From the NCBI GenBank assembly GCA_903873805.1, contig CAIQQB010000067.1, positions 1 to 40,457 of the forward strand: DNA of 40,457 bases. Reading direction: 5' to 3'. A program made the translations under genes and the position numbers. Under the pieces are notes generated by a model. The model did no database searches. It saw only the letters and a list, made by a program, of their open reading frames with translations, and was not told the DNA's origin. Source of the DNA: an uncultured Opitutia bacterium. Its GTDB lineage: Bacteria; Verrucomicrobiota; Verrucomicrobiia; Opitutales; Opitutaceae. The stretch's first letter is position 1. Each line of letters starts with the position of its first letter. Of this stretch, positions 1-7,993 are shown in pieces.

Positions 1-132
1 ATTCAAGCCATCAAGGCGGACGCACGCGGCTTCCGTCGCTTCGCCAATTACCGCGTCCGCATCCTCTTCTTTTGTGGCAAGCTTGACCTCAGCCTCCATT
101 CGCCATCAGCTCAAACCCACACGATTTCCTGA
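1..132 (+). CDS. ISL3-family transposase, C-terminal fragment
   Basis: Frame 1 is open from the first base to a TGA at 130-132. It encodes a C-terminus with the pattern IQAIKADARGFRRF followed by NYRVRILFFCGKLDL. This matches the conserved end of ISL3-family (DDE) transposases, in which the last helices carry the KxxARG(F/Y)R and Y..RIL...GKL motifs. Only about 43 residues are visible and the catalytic residues lie outside the window. The gene reads toward the resident minus-strand repeat protein and its 3' end overlaps the new stop codon of that protein. The fragment is short but the motif is distinctive. Confidence 0.7.
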   Translation: MQAIKADARGFRRFANYRVRILFFCGKLDLSLHSPSAQTHTIS

Positions 133-139
133 AGAACCC
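1..139 (+). mobile_element. Right end of an ISL3-family insertion sequence (partial)
   Basis: The segment holds the last codons of a transposase and the terminal bases of its element. Read inward from the resident gene, the element end begins GGGTTCTTCAGGAAATCG, and I place the boundary near base 139. There the coding sense of the minus-strand repeat protein changes from an Ig-like domain to translated IS sequence. The left part of the element lies outside the window, so its length, other terminal repeat and target duplication cannot be seen. The family call comes from the transposase C-terminus. Confidence 0.7.
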
Positions 140-3100
140 AATTGTCGCGCCCGTCGGCAGGGCGGTGTTGTAGGTGCACGTGAGGGTCCGCTGGTCGAGG
201 CTCCAGATGTAGGTGAACTGGCCCGCATTCACGCTGGGTGTCCAGTTGATCGAGTAGCCCGACTGCATCGGCTCGCTAAAAGTGAACGCCACGGTGGAGC
301 TGGGGGGAACACCGGTGACCCCGTTGGCCGGGAAACTGGAGACCAGCGTCGGCGGAGTCGTATCCTGCGAGGGCGCGAGGTTGACTGTCCGGTTGCCGGT
401 CACATTCACCGTCGTCTGCTGGAAGCCCGGCGGTTGGCCACCCGGTCCGTAGACGTTGATGTTCCAGGAGCCATTGACCAGCGGCAGGCTGTAATTGCCG
501 TTGTTGTCGAGGTTGACGCTGGCGTGATACTGCAGACCGTTGATCGTGGTGGAGGCGTCGACGTAGTAGGATGACGAGAGCGGATTGCCGTTGGCGTCCT
601 TGACTGTGCCGCTGACGGTCGCAGTGGCGGCCAGCACCGGATAGGAGAGCCCGGAAATGGTCTGATTGTTGGAGATGGTCTCGTTCAGCATCGGAACCAC
701 GAGGTTGTTCGCGTTCGCACTGCTGCCATCCATGTAAATATTCCAAGTTCCGGCGACCACCCCGATCGTGAAGTTGCCCCCGCTGTCGGTCGTGCCCTGA
801 AACTGGGTGTTGCCCCCGACGTTCTGCTGTTGCGCGTCAATCGTCATTCCGGTCAGAACGGTCCCGTTCATCGTGACCGTCCCGCTGAAGTGGGCCGTCG
901 CCTGCAACGGGGCGAGATTGAGCGTCTGGTTGCCGGTCACGTTCAGCGAAACTACCTGGAAGCCGGGCGGCCCGCCGTTGGGTCCGTAGACGTTGATGTT
1001 CCAGGAGCCGTTGATCAGCGGCAAGGTGTAATTGCCGCCGCTGTCCAGATTGGAGGACACATTGTACTGCTGACTGTTGATGGTGGCGGAGGCGTTGACG
1101 TTGTATGGCGACGTCAGCGGATTTCCGTTGGCGTCCTTGGCCGTCCCACTGACAGTTGCGGTGACCGGCACCACCGGATAGCTCAGACCGGAGATTGTTT
1201 GGTTGTCCGAAATCGTCTCGGTCAGCAGGGGCACCACAAGGTTGTTGGCGGCCACGCTGCTGCCATCCATGAAGATGTTCCAGGTTCCCGCCACCACGCC
1301 GATCGTGAAGTTGCCACCGCTGTCGGTCGTCGCCTGAAACTGGGTGTTGCCGCTGTTCTGCAGCTGCGCATCCATCGTCACCCCGGCCAGCGCGCTGCCG
1401 TTCTGCGTCACGGTCCCGCTGAAATGGGCGGTGGCCTGCAGCGGCGCGAGGTTGAGGGTCTGGTTGCCGGTCACGTTCAAGGAGGTCTGCACGAAGCCCG
1501 GAGGGCTGCCGTTGGGGCCGTACACGTTGATGGTCCAGGAGCCGTTAATCAGCGGCAGCTGGTAGCCGCCGCTACCGTCCAGATTGGAGTCGACGCTGTA
1601 TTGCAGGCCGTTGATTGAGGCTGTGGCGTCGACGTTGTAGGAGGAGGAGAGCGGATTGCCGTTCGCGTCCCGGACGGTTCCATTGACCCTCGCAGTGGCG
1701 GGCACCACCGGGTAGGCCAGGCCGGAAATCGTCTGGTTGCTGGACACCGTCTCGGTCAGCTGCGGCCCGATCAGATTGGCCTGCTGGGCGGTGGAGCTGT
1801 CGAGGGAAACATTCCAGGTGCCCGGCGAAACGCCGAGGCTGAAATCTCCCGTGGCGCCCGTGGTCGCCTGGATGTTGCTGCCGCCATTCTGGGGCTGGGC
1901 ATCGATGATCACCCCCACCAGCGGATTGCCGTTCTCGGTGGCGTTGCCCGTGAGAAATGAAGACGGCCGCGTCGCGACAAAGTTGACCGGATAGGCCACC
2001 CCGGATGACACGGTCAGGCTGACCCCATTCGGAGCCACGTAACCCTGCGTGGTGAGCGCGTCATTTTTGGGTTGGACCTGCCAGCTGCCCGGGCCGGCCG
2101 CCAAGAGGAAATAGCTGCCGGTGGAATTGGTCCCGAAATCATCCTGAAAAACATTGCCCGCATCATTGTCGGAAACATCCACGCCCGACAGTGGGTTGCC
2201 GCCGGAGTCCTGGAGCGTGCCGTAAATCATGGCGTTGGCCGGCGTGAATTCACCGAAGGCCGAGGGAGTCAGGGTGAGGTTGCCCGCCGTGGTGTCGAAA
2301 TTCCCGCTGTTGTTCTGGAGCGGAAGATAGCCGATGGTGTCCAGGCTGTTTTCATCGGCGGAGGCGCTCCAGTCATTGGCGGCGACCACGGGAATGACGA
2401 GGTTGCCGGTGACATCCGCCGCCCCGAAGGCCATCAGCCCCGTCTGGCCGGACTGCACGTAAATCTGCACGCCGGGCAGGGCCGGGCTGCCGGAGACCGA
2501 CCTGGCCTGAGTGAAGATCACCCGGGTCGCCGCCGTCAGGCTGATGTTCTGGCCGGTGAGACTCACGCCGGCACCGAGCGCCGGCGGGGAAAAGGGTGCG
2601 GGGCCGAGGAGTCCCGGGGCACCCGAGTAAATGGCGTACGAACCCGGAGGCGCCTGGATTGAGTAATTTCCCGTCGCGTCTGCCACGACGCCATTCACCA
2701 GTCCGCCGTCCCCCTGCTGGCTGAAGAGCATGACCGCCGCGTAGGGCACCGGTGAGCCGCCGCTGGTGATCTGACCGCTGACGGCCTGCGGATAGGAAGG
2801 CTGGGTGATGGTCAACACCGCTGTCACCGGAGTGAAAGCGCTGGTCGGGCTGACGACCTGGATCACATACGCGCCCGCGAGCTGCCCGGTCCAGGCCTGG
2901 CTTTGAATGCCGAACTTTGCGGAAATGGCACCGTTGACCGCGCTGTCGGTGTCGCCCGGAATCTTCGGGTCGGTGACGCCGCCGAATTTGGCGACCTGCC
3001 CGTCGGTCACCAGGACACTTTGCACGAGCGGTTCGCCGGTGTCGATCTGACCATTGCCGTTGGAATCGCGATAGCGGTTGATCCGCACCGTGTCGCCGTT

Positions 3101-3280
3101 ATTCAGTCCGGAAATCTGGATCGTGACCTTCGTCGAACTGTTGTTGGCAATTGACGATGGGGTGACCGTGACCGTGGGCTGGGCCGCGCGCATGAGCGCG
3201 GGAATGCAGACAAACAAAGCGGGGGCTGCGACCCGCGAAAAGACACGATTCCATTGCCGCCAAAAGGAACAGGTGCGCAT
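89..3280 (-). CDS. Large secreted protein with tandem carboxypeptidase-regulatory-like repeats, 3' end replaced by IS
   Basis: This is an exported cell-surface or extracellular protein of about 1063 residues. I prefer ATG at 3280 over TTG at 3289 because it begins directly with a basic signal peptide (MRTCSFWRQW, then a hydrophobic run ending near AQP). The mature part is Ser/Thr/Asn/Gly-rich and built of beta-sandwich units of the CarboxypepD_reg / CnaB-like kind (GTVxDANGNPL..., SGTVTxNGxxLxG...). It includes three nearly identical tandem copies of a ~178-residue double unit and then an Ig-like (Big_5) domain beginning DTTPPTLVSSFPANG. The Ig domain stops in mid-strand at ...ATIG, and the last 16 residues and the TGA come from the ISL3 element. 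The native C-terminus, possibly with an anchor or sorting signal, is therefore missing. Adhesion or polysaccharide binding is a guess. Confidence 0.8.
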   Translation of the reverse strand: MRTCSFWRQWNRVFSRVAAPALFVCIPALMRAAQPTVTVTPSSIANNSSTKVTIQISGLNNGDTVRINRYRDSNGNGQIDTGEPLVQSVLVTDGQVAKFGGVTDPKIPGDTDSAVNGAISAKFGIQSQAWTGQLAGAYVIQVVSPTSAFTPVTAVLTITQPSYPQAVSGQITSGGSPVPYAAVMLFSQQGDGGLVNGVVADATGNYSIQAPPGSYAIYSGAPGLLGPAPFSPPALGAGVSLTGQNISLTAATRVIFTQARSVSGSPALPGVQIYVQSGQTGLMAFGAADVTGNLVIPVVAANDWSASADENSLDTIGYLPLQNNSGNFDTTAGNLTLTPSAFGEFTPANAMIYGTLQDSGGNPLSGVDVSDNDAGNVFQDDFGTNSTGSYFLLAAGPGSWQVQPKNDALTTQGYVAPNGVSLTVSSGVAYPVNFVATRPSSFLTGNATENGNPLVGVIIDAQPQNGGSNIQATTGATGDFSLGVSPGTWNVSLDSSTAQQANLIGPQLTETVSSNQTISGLAYPVVPATARVNGTVRDANGNPLSSSYNVDATASINGLQYSVDSNLDGSGGYQLPLINGSWTINVYGPNGSPPGFVQTSLNVTGNQTLNLAPLQATAHFSGTVTQNGSALAGVTMDAQLQNSGNTQFQATTDSGGNFTIGVVAGTWNIFMDGSSVAANNLVVPLLTETISDNQTISGLSYPVVPVTATVSGTAKDANGNPLTSPYNVNASATINSQQYNVSSNLDSGGNYTLPLINGSWNINVYGPNGGPPGFQVVSLNVTGNQTLNLAPLQATAHFSGTVTMNGTVLTGMTIDAQQQNVGGNTQFQGTTDSGGNFTIGVVAGTWNIYMDGSSANANNLVVPMLNETISNNQTISGLSYPVLAATATVSGTVKDANGNPLSSSYYVDASTTINGLQYHASVNLDNNGNYSLPLVNGSWNINVYGPGGQPPGFQQTTVNVTGNRTVNLAPSQDTTPPTLVSSFPANGVTGVPPSSTVAFTFSEPMQSGYSINWTPSVNAGQFTYIWSLDQRTLTCTYNTALPTGATIGFFRKSCGFELMANGG
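370..1985. repeat. Tandem ~535-bp coding repeats
   Basis: The same sequence recurs at 596, 1133 and 1667 (GTCC...GACTGTGCCGCTGAC and variants), a period of 534-537 bp that keeps frame. Partial units flank the full ones on both sides. The copies differ at scattered codons but share long identical peptides such as GGNFTIGVVAGTWNI. This points to unequal crossing-over within the gene followed by limited divergence. Confidence 0.8.
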
Positions 3281-3421
3281 GGCGGACAAAAAGTGTTTGC
3301 GCTGATCATGTCAAACAATTGCAAACCTACTGCCAATGCTTCTGCGCTTTCCGATGTCTCAATTCCTACTCACCTTTCCACCAAGTAAACATGAAGTTGT
3401 ATAAAAATATTTCATGCTAGT
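3281..3421. other. Intergenic, AT-rich leader of the repeat protein
   Basis: This 141-bp gap lies between two minus-strand genes and is much more AT-rich than its surroundings. It contains CATGAA (3390-3395) and TTCATG (3411-3416) facing each other around an AT-rich loop. It probably holds the promoter of the repeat protein, but I see no convincing -35/-10 pair. Confidence 0.35.
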
Positions 3422-3820
3422 TCAGCCCTCCCGGCATTGATCCTCGCTGACTTTCTCCATCCATTCGACAGCCTTTCCATCGAGCTGTTCCTGAATGGCG
3501 ATGTGCGTCATGGCCGTGGTGGGGGCCGCACCGTGCCAATGTTTCTCGCCCGGCGCGAACCGGATCACGTCACCCGGCCGGATTTCCTCGATCGGACCAC
3601 CCCAGTACTGCGCGCGGCCGCAACCAGCGGTGACAATCAAGATCTGGCCCAACGGATGCGTGTGCCAGGCGGTTCGGGCGCCGGGTTCAAAGGTCACGCT
3701 GTTCCCCGCAGCACGGGCGGAATCTGTGGCGGGAAACAACGGGTCAATGCGCACGGTACCGGTAAACCAATCGGCTGGACCGGGGATGGAGGGTTGGGAG
3801 CCACTTCGTTTGATTTCCAT
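3422..3820 (-). CDS. Cupin, (R)-selective hydroxynitrile lyase-like (GtHNL type)
   Basis: A single-domain cupin of 132 residues. The ATG at 3820 ([10 protein letters not shown]) was chosen because the sequence from there is colinear with the 131-residue Granulicella tundricola hydroxynitrile lyase as I remember it. Metal ligands fall at identical positions: His53 and His55 (WHTHPLGQ), Gln59 and His94 (GEKHWHG). Enzymes of this group bind Mn or Fe and can cleave or form cyanohydrins, but many relatives have no known physiological substrate. Of the residues lining the GtHNL pocket, Val42 and Gln110 are kept, and residue 40, Ala in GtHNL, is Asn here. There is no signal peptide, so it is cytoplasmic. 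A longer 241-residue reading from 4147 has an N-terminus of non-coding character and was dropped. No carboxymuconolactone decarboxylase or reductase gene, frequent partners, is adjacent. Confidence 0.88.
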   Translation of the reverse strand: MEIKRSGSQPSIPGPADWFTGTVRIDPLFPATDSARAAGNSVTFEPGARTAWHTHPLGQILIVTAGCGRAQYWGGPIEEIRPGDVIRFAPGEKHWHGAAPTTAMTHIAIQEQLDGKAVEWMEKVSEDQCREG

Positions 3821-4205
3821 GGGAGTTATTTTGTTGGATGGTCGGGTTCCTTGGTCGGACGCCGGCAGAGGCAGCGTCCGGGATGCGTTCGGAGCGGGGC
3901 GAAGCCCGGTCGTTATTTCAAGTCTTGCAGAATAATGGTTTCCTTGCACCCCGATTTTGCGGTGAAAGTTTCGGGGCGGCGGCGGTTGGCCGGTGTCAGT
4001 ACAACCGAAGCCGTCCGGTATTCTTGGCGAGGCGCTTCTGCGCGGTGCTCCCAGGAACCGGCCTGCCGACTCCGGCCGACGGAAGCGCAGGGGAAAAATC
4101 ATCCTTATCCTTCGATGGGAAACAGTCGGTGCCGGGGAACACCCCATAGCTTTGTCCGGGGCGAGCGCGCATCATGGCGATGCACCTTGGACTCCGCCCT
4201 CCCCT
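3821..4205. other. Intergenic region without a recognised gene
   Basis: This 385-bp gap lies between the divergent cupin and DUF2934 genes. It must contain their promoters. All open frames here look non-coding (Arg/Gly/Pro-rich, no family resemblance). I see no RNA gene or convincing operator. Confidence 0.4.
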
Positions 4206-4388
4206 ATGAAAAACCACCACCATGCCAGCCCGATCCACCACCCTCACCCCGCCGTTGTTTCTGCACCGCTCCATGAGGACATCGCCCAACGTGCCTATGC
4301 TCTGTGGGTCGAATTCGGATGCCCCTCCGACCGCACCGTGGCGATCTGGCTGGAAGCCGAAAGCCAGCTGGTGGCGGTTCAACGTTGA
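4206..4388 (+). CDS. Small DUF2934 protein
   Basis: A 60-residue protein starting at ATG 4206 (MKNHHHASP). Residues 22-52 carry the DUF2934 pattern: an IAQRAYALW helix, a G/S-D turn, and WLEAESQL. DUF2934 is a widespread short domain of unknown function, often in small cytoplasmic proteins of acidobacteria, proteobacteria and verrucomicrobia. The N-terminus is unusually rich in His and Pro. No Shine-Dalgarno sequence precedes the start, only a pyrimidine tract. It is followed 48 bp later by another small ORF on the same strand. Confidence 0.6.
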   Translation: MKNHHHASPIHHPHPAVVSAPLHEDIAQRAYALWVEFGCPSDRTVAIWLEAESQLVAVQR

Positions 4389-4436
4389 GCCGGTAACGGC
4401 GGCCGTCACACGCCCCGTCGCGATCACGTCGGCGTA

Positions 4437-4697
4437 ATGATTGCCATGGCAGACTTCCGGTTGATGCCGACCGCCAACGATCACTTATCTCAAGCCAGCC
4501 CCGAGACGTTTGACCGTCTCATACCATGGGACCCAGGTTTCAGCGCGTCCGGGCTGGCCCATCTAGCCCGGGTCAAGGGCGGCAAGGCCCGGGCTGCAGT
4601 CCTGACGCCAGCGGAACGTGCGGCCATCGCCCGGAAAGGCGGTTTCGCGCGAGCGGCCCGATGGCGAATGAAACGCGCCCAAAAATCCGGTCGTTAA
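4437..4697 (+). CDS. Small basic hypothetical protein
   Basis: An 86-residue ORF with ATG at 4437 (TAATGA context) and a second possible ATG at 4446. The C-terminal half is basic: KGGKARAAVLTPAERAAIARKGG and then an Arg/Lys tail. It resembles the short (G)GKARAAxLTPxxRxxIARxAA motif seen in various small bacterial and phage proteins, whose function I cannot name. A nucleic-acid-binding role would fit the charge but is a guess. Together with the preceding DUF2934 gene it may form a small transcription unit. Confidence 0.45.
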   Translation: MIAMADFRLMPTANDHLSQASPETFDRLIPWDPGFSASGLAHLARVKGGKARAAVLTPAERAAIARKGGFARAARWRMKRAQKSGR

Positions 4698-4909
4698 GCA
4701 CGACCCGATTCTCAGTCTTGCGCCCGGGGATTGCTCCAAGGGCTGGCGCGACCGCGGGGACGAGCCCGTTCTCTCCGGGGCCACCGCCGTCAAAGGAAAA
4801 GCCGGCCCAGCGGGCACGAACAGACAGATTTCGTCGCAAAGCGACAGATACCCGGTCAGACCGCCTGCAGCCGGACCAGCATCACCAAACGCCGGACCGG
4901 GCCGGGCAA

Positions 4910-5563
4910 TCAGCTGCGCCGACGCCGCACGGCGAGAACGCCGAGGGCGGCCAGACCACCGAGCAAGGCAAAGCTTGAGGGCTCGGGAATCGGAGAGGTG
5001 ACAATCAGCGCAGTGTTAAACAAGGATTGTGGCGAGCCGGTGGCGCTGGAAGTGCCGACGCCGAATCCACCGATGATATTATCCGTAACCTGGTTCAACT
5101 CAATCGAAGTCGTGTTGGGAATGGCGTTATCATCCGGGAAAAACCAGTTGGACGTCGTGGCGGTGAAAATGCCCTGCTGGGTCGCCGAAGCGCCGGAAAC
5201 GGCATTGAAGGCCCAGACGTAGATTTGTTTTCCGCTCAGACCGAGATTAATGGTCGATTGGTTGGGGGAACTGGCGGCAAAATAACCGGCGATTCCAGCC
5301 GTGTCACCGGGGCCACCAATTGTGGTGCTGTCAAACAGGGTGAAGTGAGTGTTGAGATACGTCAGGTTGGAGGCATTGGCCTGAATGGTCGCGTCGTTGA
5401 TATTGAAATAGCCGAGCTCAACCTTGTCACCGACGGCGAGGGGGGTGCCCGATGCATCGCCAATGCCATAGGTGGTTTCGTCGACCCAGTTGACCACGAC
5501 GGCCTGGGCGGACTGAGCCGCGATAAAGAGGAGGGAACCGAGCAGGAGGACTGATTTGTTCAT
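4910..5563 (-). CDS. PEP-CTERM sorting domain protein
   Basis: A secreted protein of 217 residues. It has an N-terminal signal peptide (MNKSVLLLGSLLFIAAQSAQA) and a C-terminal PEP-CTERM tail: PEPSSFALLGG, a short hydrophobic segment, then RRRRS. Such tails are recognised by exosortase, which sorts the protein to the surface in exopolysaccharide-producing bacteria. No exosortase gene is in the window. The middle part (residues 25-185) is Asn/Thr/Gly-rich and predicted beta, with no named domain. It starts 23 bp after the stop of the TIGR02597 gene on the same strand, so the two are probably co-transcribed. Confidence 0.88.
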   Translation of the reverse strand: MNKSVLLLGSLLFIAAQSAQAVVVNWVDETTYGIGDASGTPLAVGDKVELGYFNINDATIQANASNLTYLNTHFTLFDSTTIGGPGDTAGIAGYFAASSPNQSTINLGLSGKQIYVWAFNAVSGASATQQGIFTATTSNWFFPDDNAIPNTTSIELNQVTDNIIGGFGVGTSSATGSPQSLFNTALIVTSPIPEPSSFALLGGLAALGVLAVRRRRS

Positions 5564-5586
5564 TTAGAAAGAAGGCAAAAGAGGCG

Positions 5587-6636
5587 TTAGAAAGGCTGGG
5601 GAATGGTCCAGAAGAAGGAGCCCGCGGTCTTGCGGTTCACGATCACGCAACCGCCCGAGGCAAGGGTTGAGCCGGAAACGTCCGACGTGCCGGTGTTGAG
5701 GCGCCAGCCGGTGCCGCCGAGACCGGCGTTCTTGTAGAAGAAGGAGTCGTAGCTGGAACCGTTGTAGACCTGCACCAAATCGGCGCTGGCGATCGTGCCG
5801 CCCGCGATTCCGGTGGTGGCATTGGCGGTGTAAAGCTGGGCCGTACCGAGGCTCAGGGCGCCGGCCGGGTAGACGTTGGACACGAAGTTCAGGCCCGGAT
5901 TGATCGCCACCATGGTGGGACCGGTCTTCACGCTGCCGACGAGCTGGACCGCAACATCCGCCGCCTGCTTCCGGCGGATGATGATGCCCTCATCGATGTA
6001 GAGAATCACCCCGCTCATGTCGCCCGTGGTGGCCGCGTTCTCCGAACGCCAGCCCTTGGTGCCGAGGCCGCTGACCTTGTTGTAATAGCCGTCGTAGGAT
6101 CCACTGACGTGATTATAGATGAGAATCTCGTCGGCATCGGCGGAGGAGGCGCCGCCGCCAAGCGCCGTCGTGCCGCCCACGCCGGCCGTCCCGAACACGC
6201 TCGCCAGCGTCCAGTGCTGGCGGATTTTGAACGTTTCGCCCCCGGTGAGGTAGCTGGTGACCGGCTGGCTCAGACCGAGCGTCTTGGTGGCGGCGGTGGT
6301 GCTGACGATATCAAGCATCAGTCCGGCGTTCGGACCCGAAGTGATTTCCAGAAAATACGGACCGTTGGCACCGTCAAAGGCGTCATCCGCCCACGTGGCC
6401 GAATTCTGCGTGATGGTGCTGCCGCTGAACGAATCGACGGAGCCCTGATAAGCCACGGGCTGGGTCATGCTGACGCCAATGAAAGAGAGCGCACTGGGGG
6501 CGACTCCACCATGACCGTGAATGGTCAAAGTGAAGAAACCGACGGGATCGGTGGTGACCGAAGTCTGGGCGGAGGCGACCAAGGGGCAAATCGCCAGCGC
6601 AACGGCAAAACCGGCTAGCTTGAGGTGAAGGCGCAT
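5587..6636 (-). CDS. TIGR02597 family secreted protein
   Basis: A protein of 349 residues from ATG at 6636 (MRLHLKLAGF). That start gives a proper signal peptide ending at ASAQ; the upstream extension of the open frame looks non-coding. The mature sequence begins TTDPVGFFTLTI and has repeated GWR segments (KGWRSENA, TGWRLNTG) and an IIIRRK patch. These are the marks of TIGR02597, a family expanded in Verrucomicrobia and of unknown function. Some members carry PEP-CTERM tails, but this one ends FWTIPQPF without one. It is the first gene of a two-gene unit with the PEP-CTERM protein. Its upstream region (6637-6853) is shared divergently with the serine acetyltransferase gene. Confidence 0.85.
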   Translation of the reverse strand: MRLHLKLAGFAVALAICPLVASAQTSVTTDPVGFFTLTIHGHGGVAPSALSFIGVSMTQPVAYQGSVDSFSGSTITQNSATWADDAFDGANGPYFLEITSGPNAGLMLDIVSTTAATKTLGLSQPVTSYLTGGETFKIRQHWTLASVFGTAGVGGTTALGGGASSADADEILIYNHVSGSYDGYYNKVSGLGTKGWRSENAATTGDMSGVILYIDEGIIIRRKQAADVAVQLVGSVKTGPTMVAINPGLNFVSNVYPAGALSLGTAQLYTANATTGIAGGTIASADLVQVYNGSSYDSFFYKNAGLGGTGWRLNTGTSDVSGSTLASGGCVIVNRKTAGSFFWTIPQPF

Positions 6637-6853
6637 AATGGAATGTGTTAGCCGTTTGCAGTGGTTCCGCAAGGTCAAATTTGGAGAAAAACGCCAGAGG
6701 TCGCGACAGCTTAACTGCCAAGTTAGTTTCGCTAAAAAGGGGGCCGCGCGCAAGGGTTTGACGCGGTCAACCCGGTGGGCACAGTGCCCTTCCACCACTC
6801 CATCGCCCAAGCCCGAAAGCCAACCCGCCCGCCCAACGCGAAAACTACCCGCC

Positions 6854-7789
6854 ATGACGCTCGACGAAATCACCCGGAGCCTGCTCGCGTCGTATGAGAC
6901 GGAGGGGGGGATCAACCATTTCGACGGCAGCAACCTGCCCTCCGAGGCCTCCGTCAACCAACTGGCGGCGGAGCTGATGCACCTGCTGTTTCCCGGCTTT
7001 TTCGAAACGGAGCCGATGACCAAGGGCCAGGTGGCTGACCTGACGGTCCGGCGCCTGGACGGAATCCGCCGGCGGCTCGAGGGCGACATCGAAAAGTCAC
7101 TGCGTTTCGCCCGCCACGCCCGGCCCGAGGAGGAGGCGGCCGCGCTGACCATGGAACTGCTGCACCGACTGCCCGCGCTGCGGCACGTGGTGCAGTCGGA
7201 TGTCCAGGCGGCCTATATCGGCGACCCAGCCGCCCGCAGCCTCGAGGAAATCATCCTGGCCTACCCGTGCGTGCTGGTGATTTCGCTCCAGCGCATCGCG
7301 CATGAACTCTACCGTCTCGGCGTCCCGCTGCTGCCGCGCATGCTCACGGAATACGCCCATGAACGCACCGGAGCGGACATCCATCCCGGCGCGCAGATTG
7401 GCGGTCATTTCTTCATCGACCACTGCACCGGCGTGGTGATCGGCGAAACCGCGCGTCTCGGTGACCATGTGAAAATCTACCAGGGCGTCACCCTCGGGGC
7501 CAAGTCCTTCACCGTCGACAGCGACGGCCATCCGGTCAAGGGCGTGAAACGCCATCCGGACATCGGTGACCACGTCACGATCTACGCCCACGCCACCATC
7601 CTCGGCGGCACCACGGTGATCGGCGAGCACTCGGTCGTGGGTGCCAATGTCTGGCTGCTCGACTCGATCCCGCCGCACAGCATCGCGGCCTTCAAGAACG
7701 AGAACCTGATCGTCCGATCCCGCCGCCGGAAGGAAAAATCCGTCGAGGCTGGCGCGGGCGACATTCCGGACTGGGACTGGAGCATTTGA
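6854..7789 (+). CDS. cysE: Serine O-acetyltransferase
   Basis: It converts L-serine and acetyl-CoA to O-acetylserine, the first step of cysteine synthesis, in the cytoplasm. The product has 311 residues from ATG 6854 (MTLDEITRSL). The N-terminal half is helical. From about residue 170 it has the left-handed beta-helix of hexapeptide acyltransferases, with DIHPGAQIGG, HCTGVVIGETA and KRHPDIGD holding the expected histidines of the active site. The C-terminus (SRRRKEKSV...DWDWSI) extends past the helix and ends in Ile, as in proteins whose tail inserts into O-acetylserine sulfhydrylase. The N-terminus is longer than in E. coli CysE, like the EpsC-type enzymes. No cysK lies nearby. Confidence 0.93.
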   Translation: MTLDEITRSLLASYETEGGINHFDGSNLPSEASVNQLAAELMHLLFPGFFETEPMTKGQVADLTVRRLDGIRRRLEGDIEKSLRFARHARPEEEAAALTMELLHRLPALRHVVQSDVQAAYIGDPAARSLEEIILAYPCVLVISLQRIAHELYRLGVPLLPRMLTEYAHERTGADIHPGAQIGGHFFIDHCTGVVIGETARLGDHVKIYQGVTLGAKSFTVDSDGHPVKGVKRHPDIGDHVTIYAHATILGGTTVIGEHSVVGANVWLLDSIPPHSIAAFKNENLIVRSRRRKEKSVEAGAGDIPDWDWSI

Positions 7790-7820
7790 GTGCGGAGGGT
7801 CGATTGCGGAGCGAGGAATT

Positions 7821-7838
7821 GTCCGGCTCCCGCCGGAC
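7821..7838 (+). terminator. Hairpin after serine acetyltransferase
   Basis: Perfect 7-bp arms GTCCGGC and GCCGGAC surround a TCCC loop, 31 bp after the stop codon. The T-tract is very short (TT), so this is either a weak intrinsic terminator or a 3'-end stabiliser between convergent genes. The rest of the 7790-7993 gap holds no gene. Confidence 0.45.
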
Positions 7839-7993
7839 TTGAAAATGGCCCCGGCGAGCGGTGCATGAGCCCGCCGAAGTGGCGGTAATCGTGACGACGA
7901 ATGGGAACGAACATCCCTTCGGTCGAAGCTCGCACCGCCGGCGTGGCCGGCGCAATTGCAATCCGAATTCCGCGGTCGGCAGTCCGCAATACC

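Noticed and set aside
3422..4147. 241-residue version of the cupin
   Set aside because: The N-terminal 109 residues are Arg/Pro-rich and lack resemblance, while the shorter form matches the known family from its first residue.
7790..7993. tRNA or small RNA gene between cysE and pyrD
   Set aside because: No cloverleaf or T-loop (GGTTCRA) could be formed. Only one GC-rich hairpin is visible.
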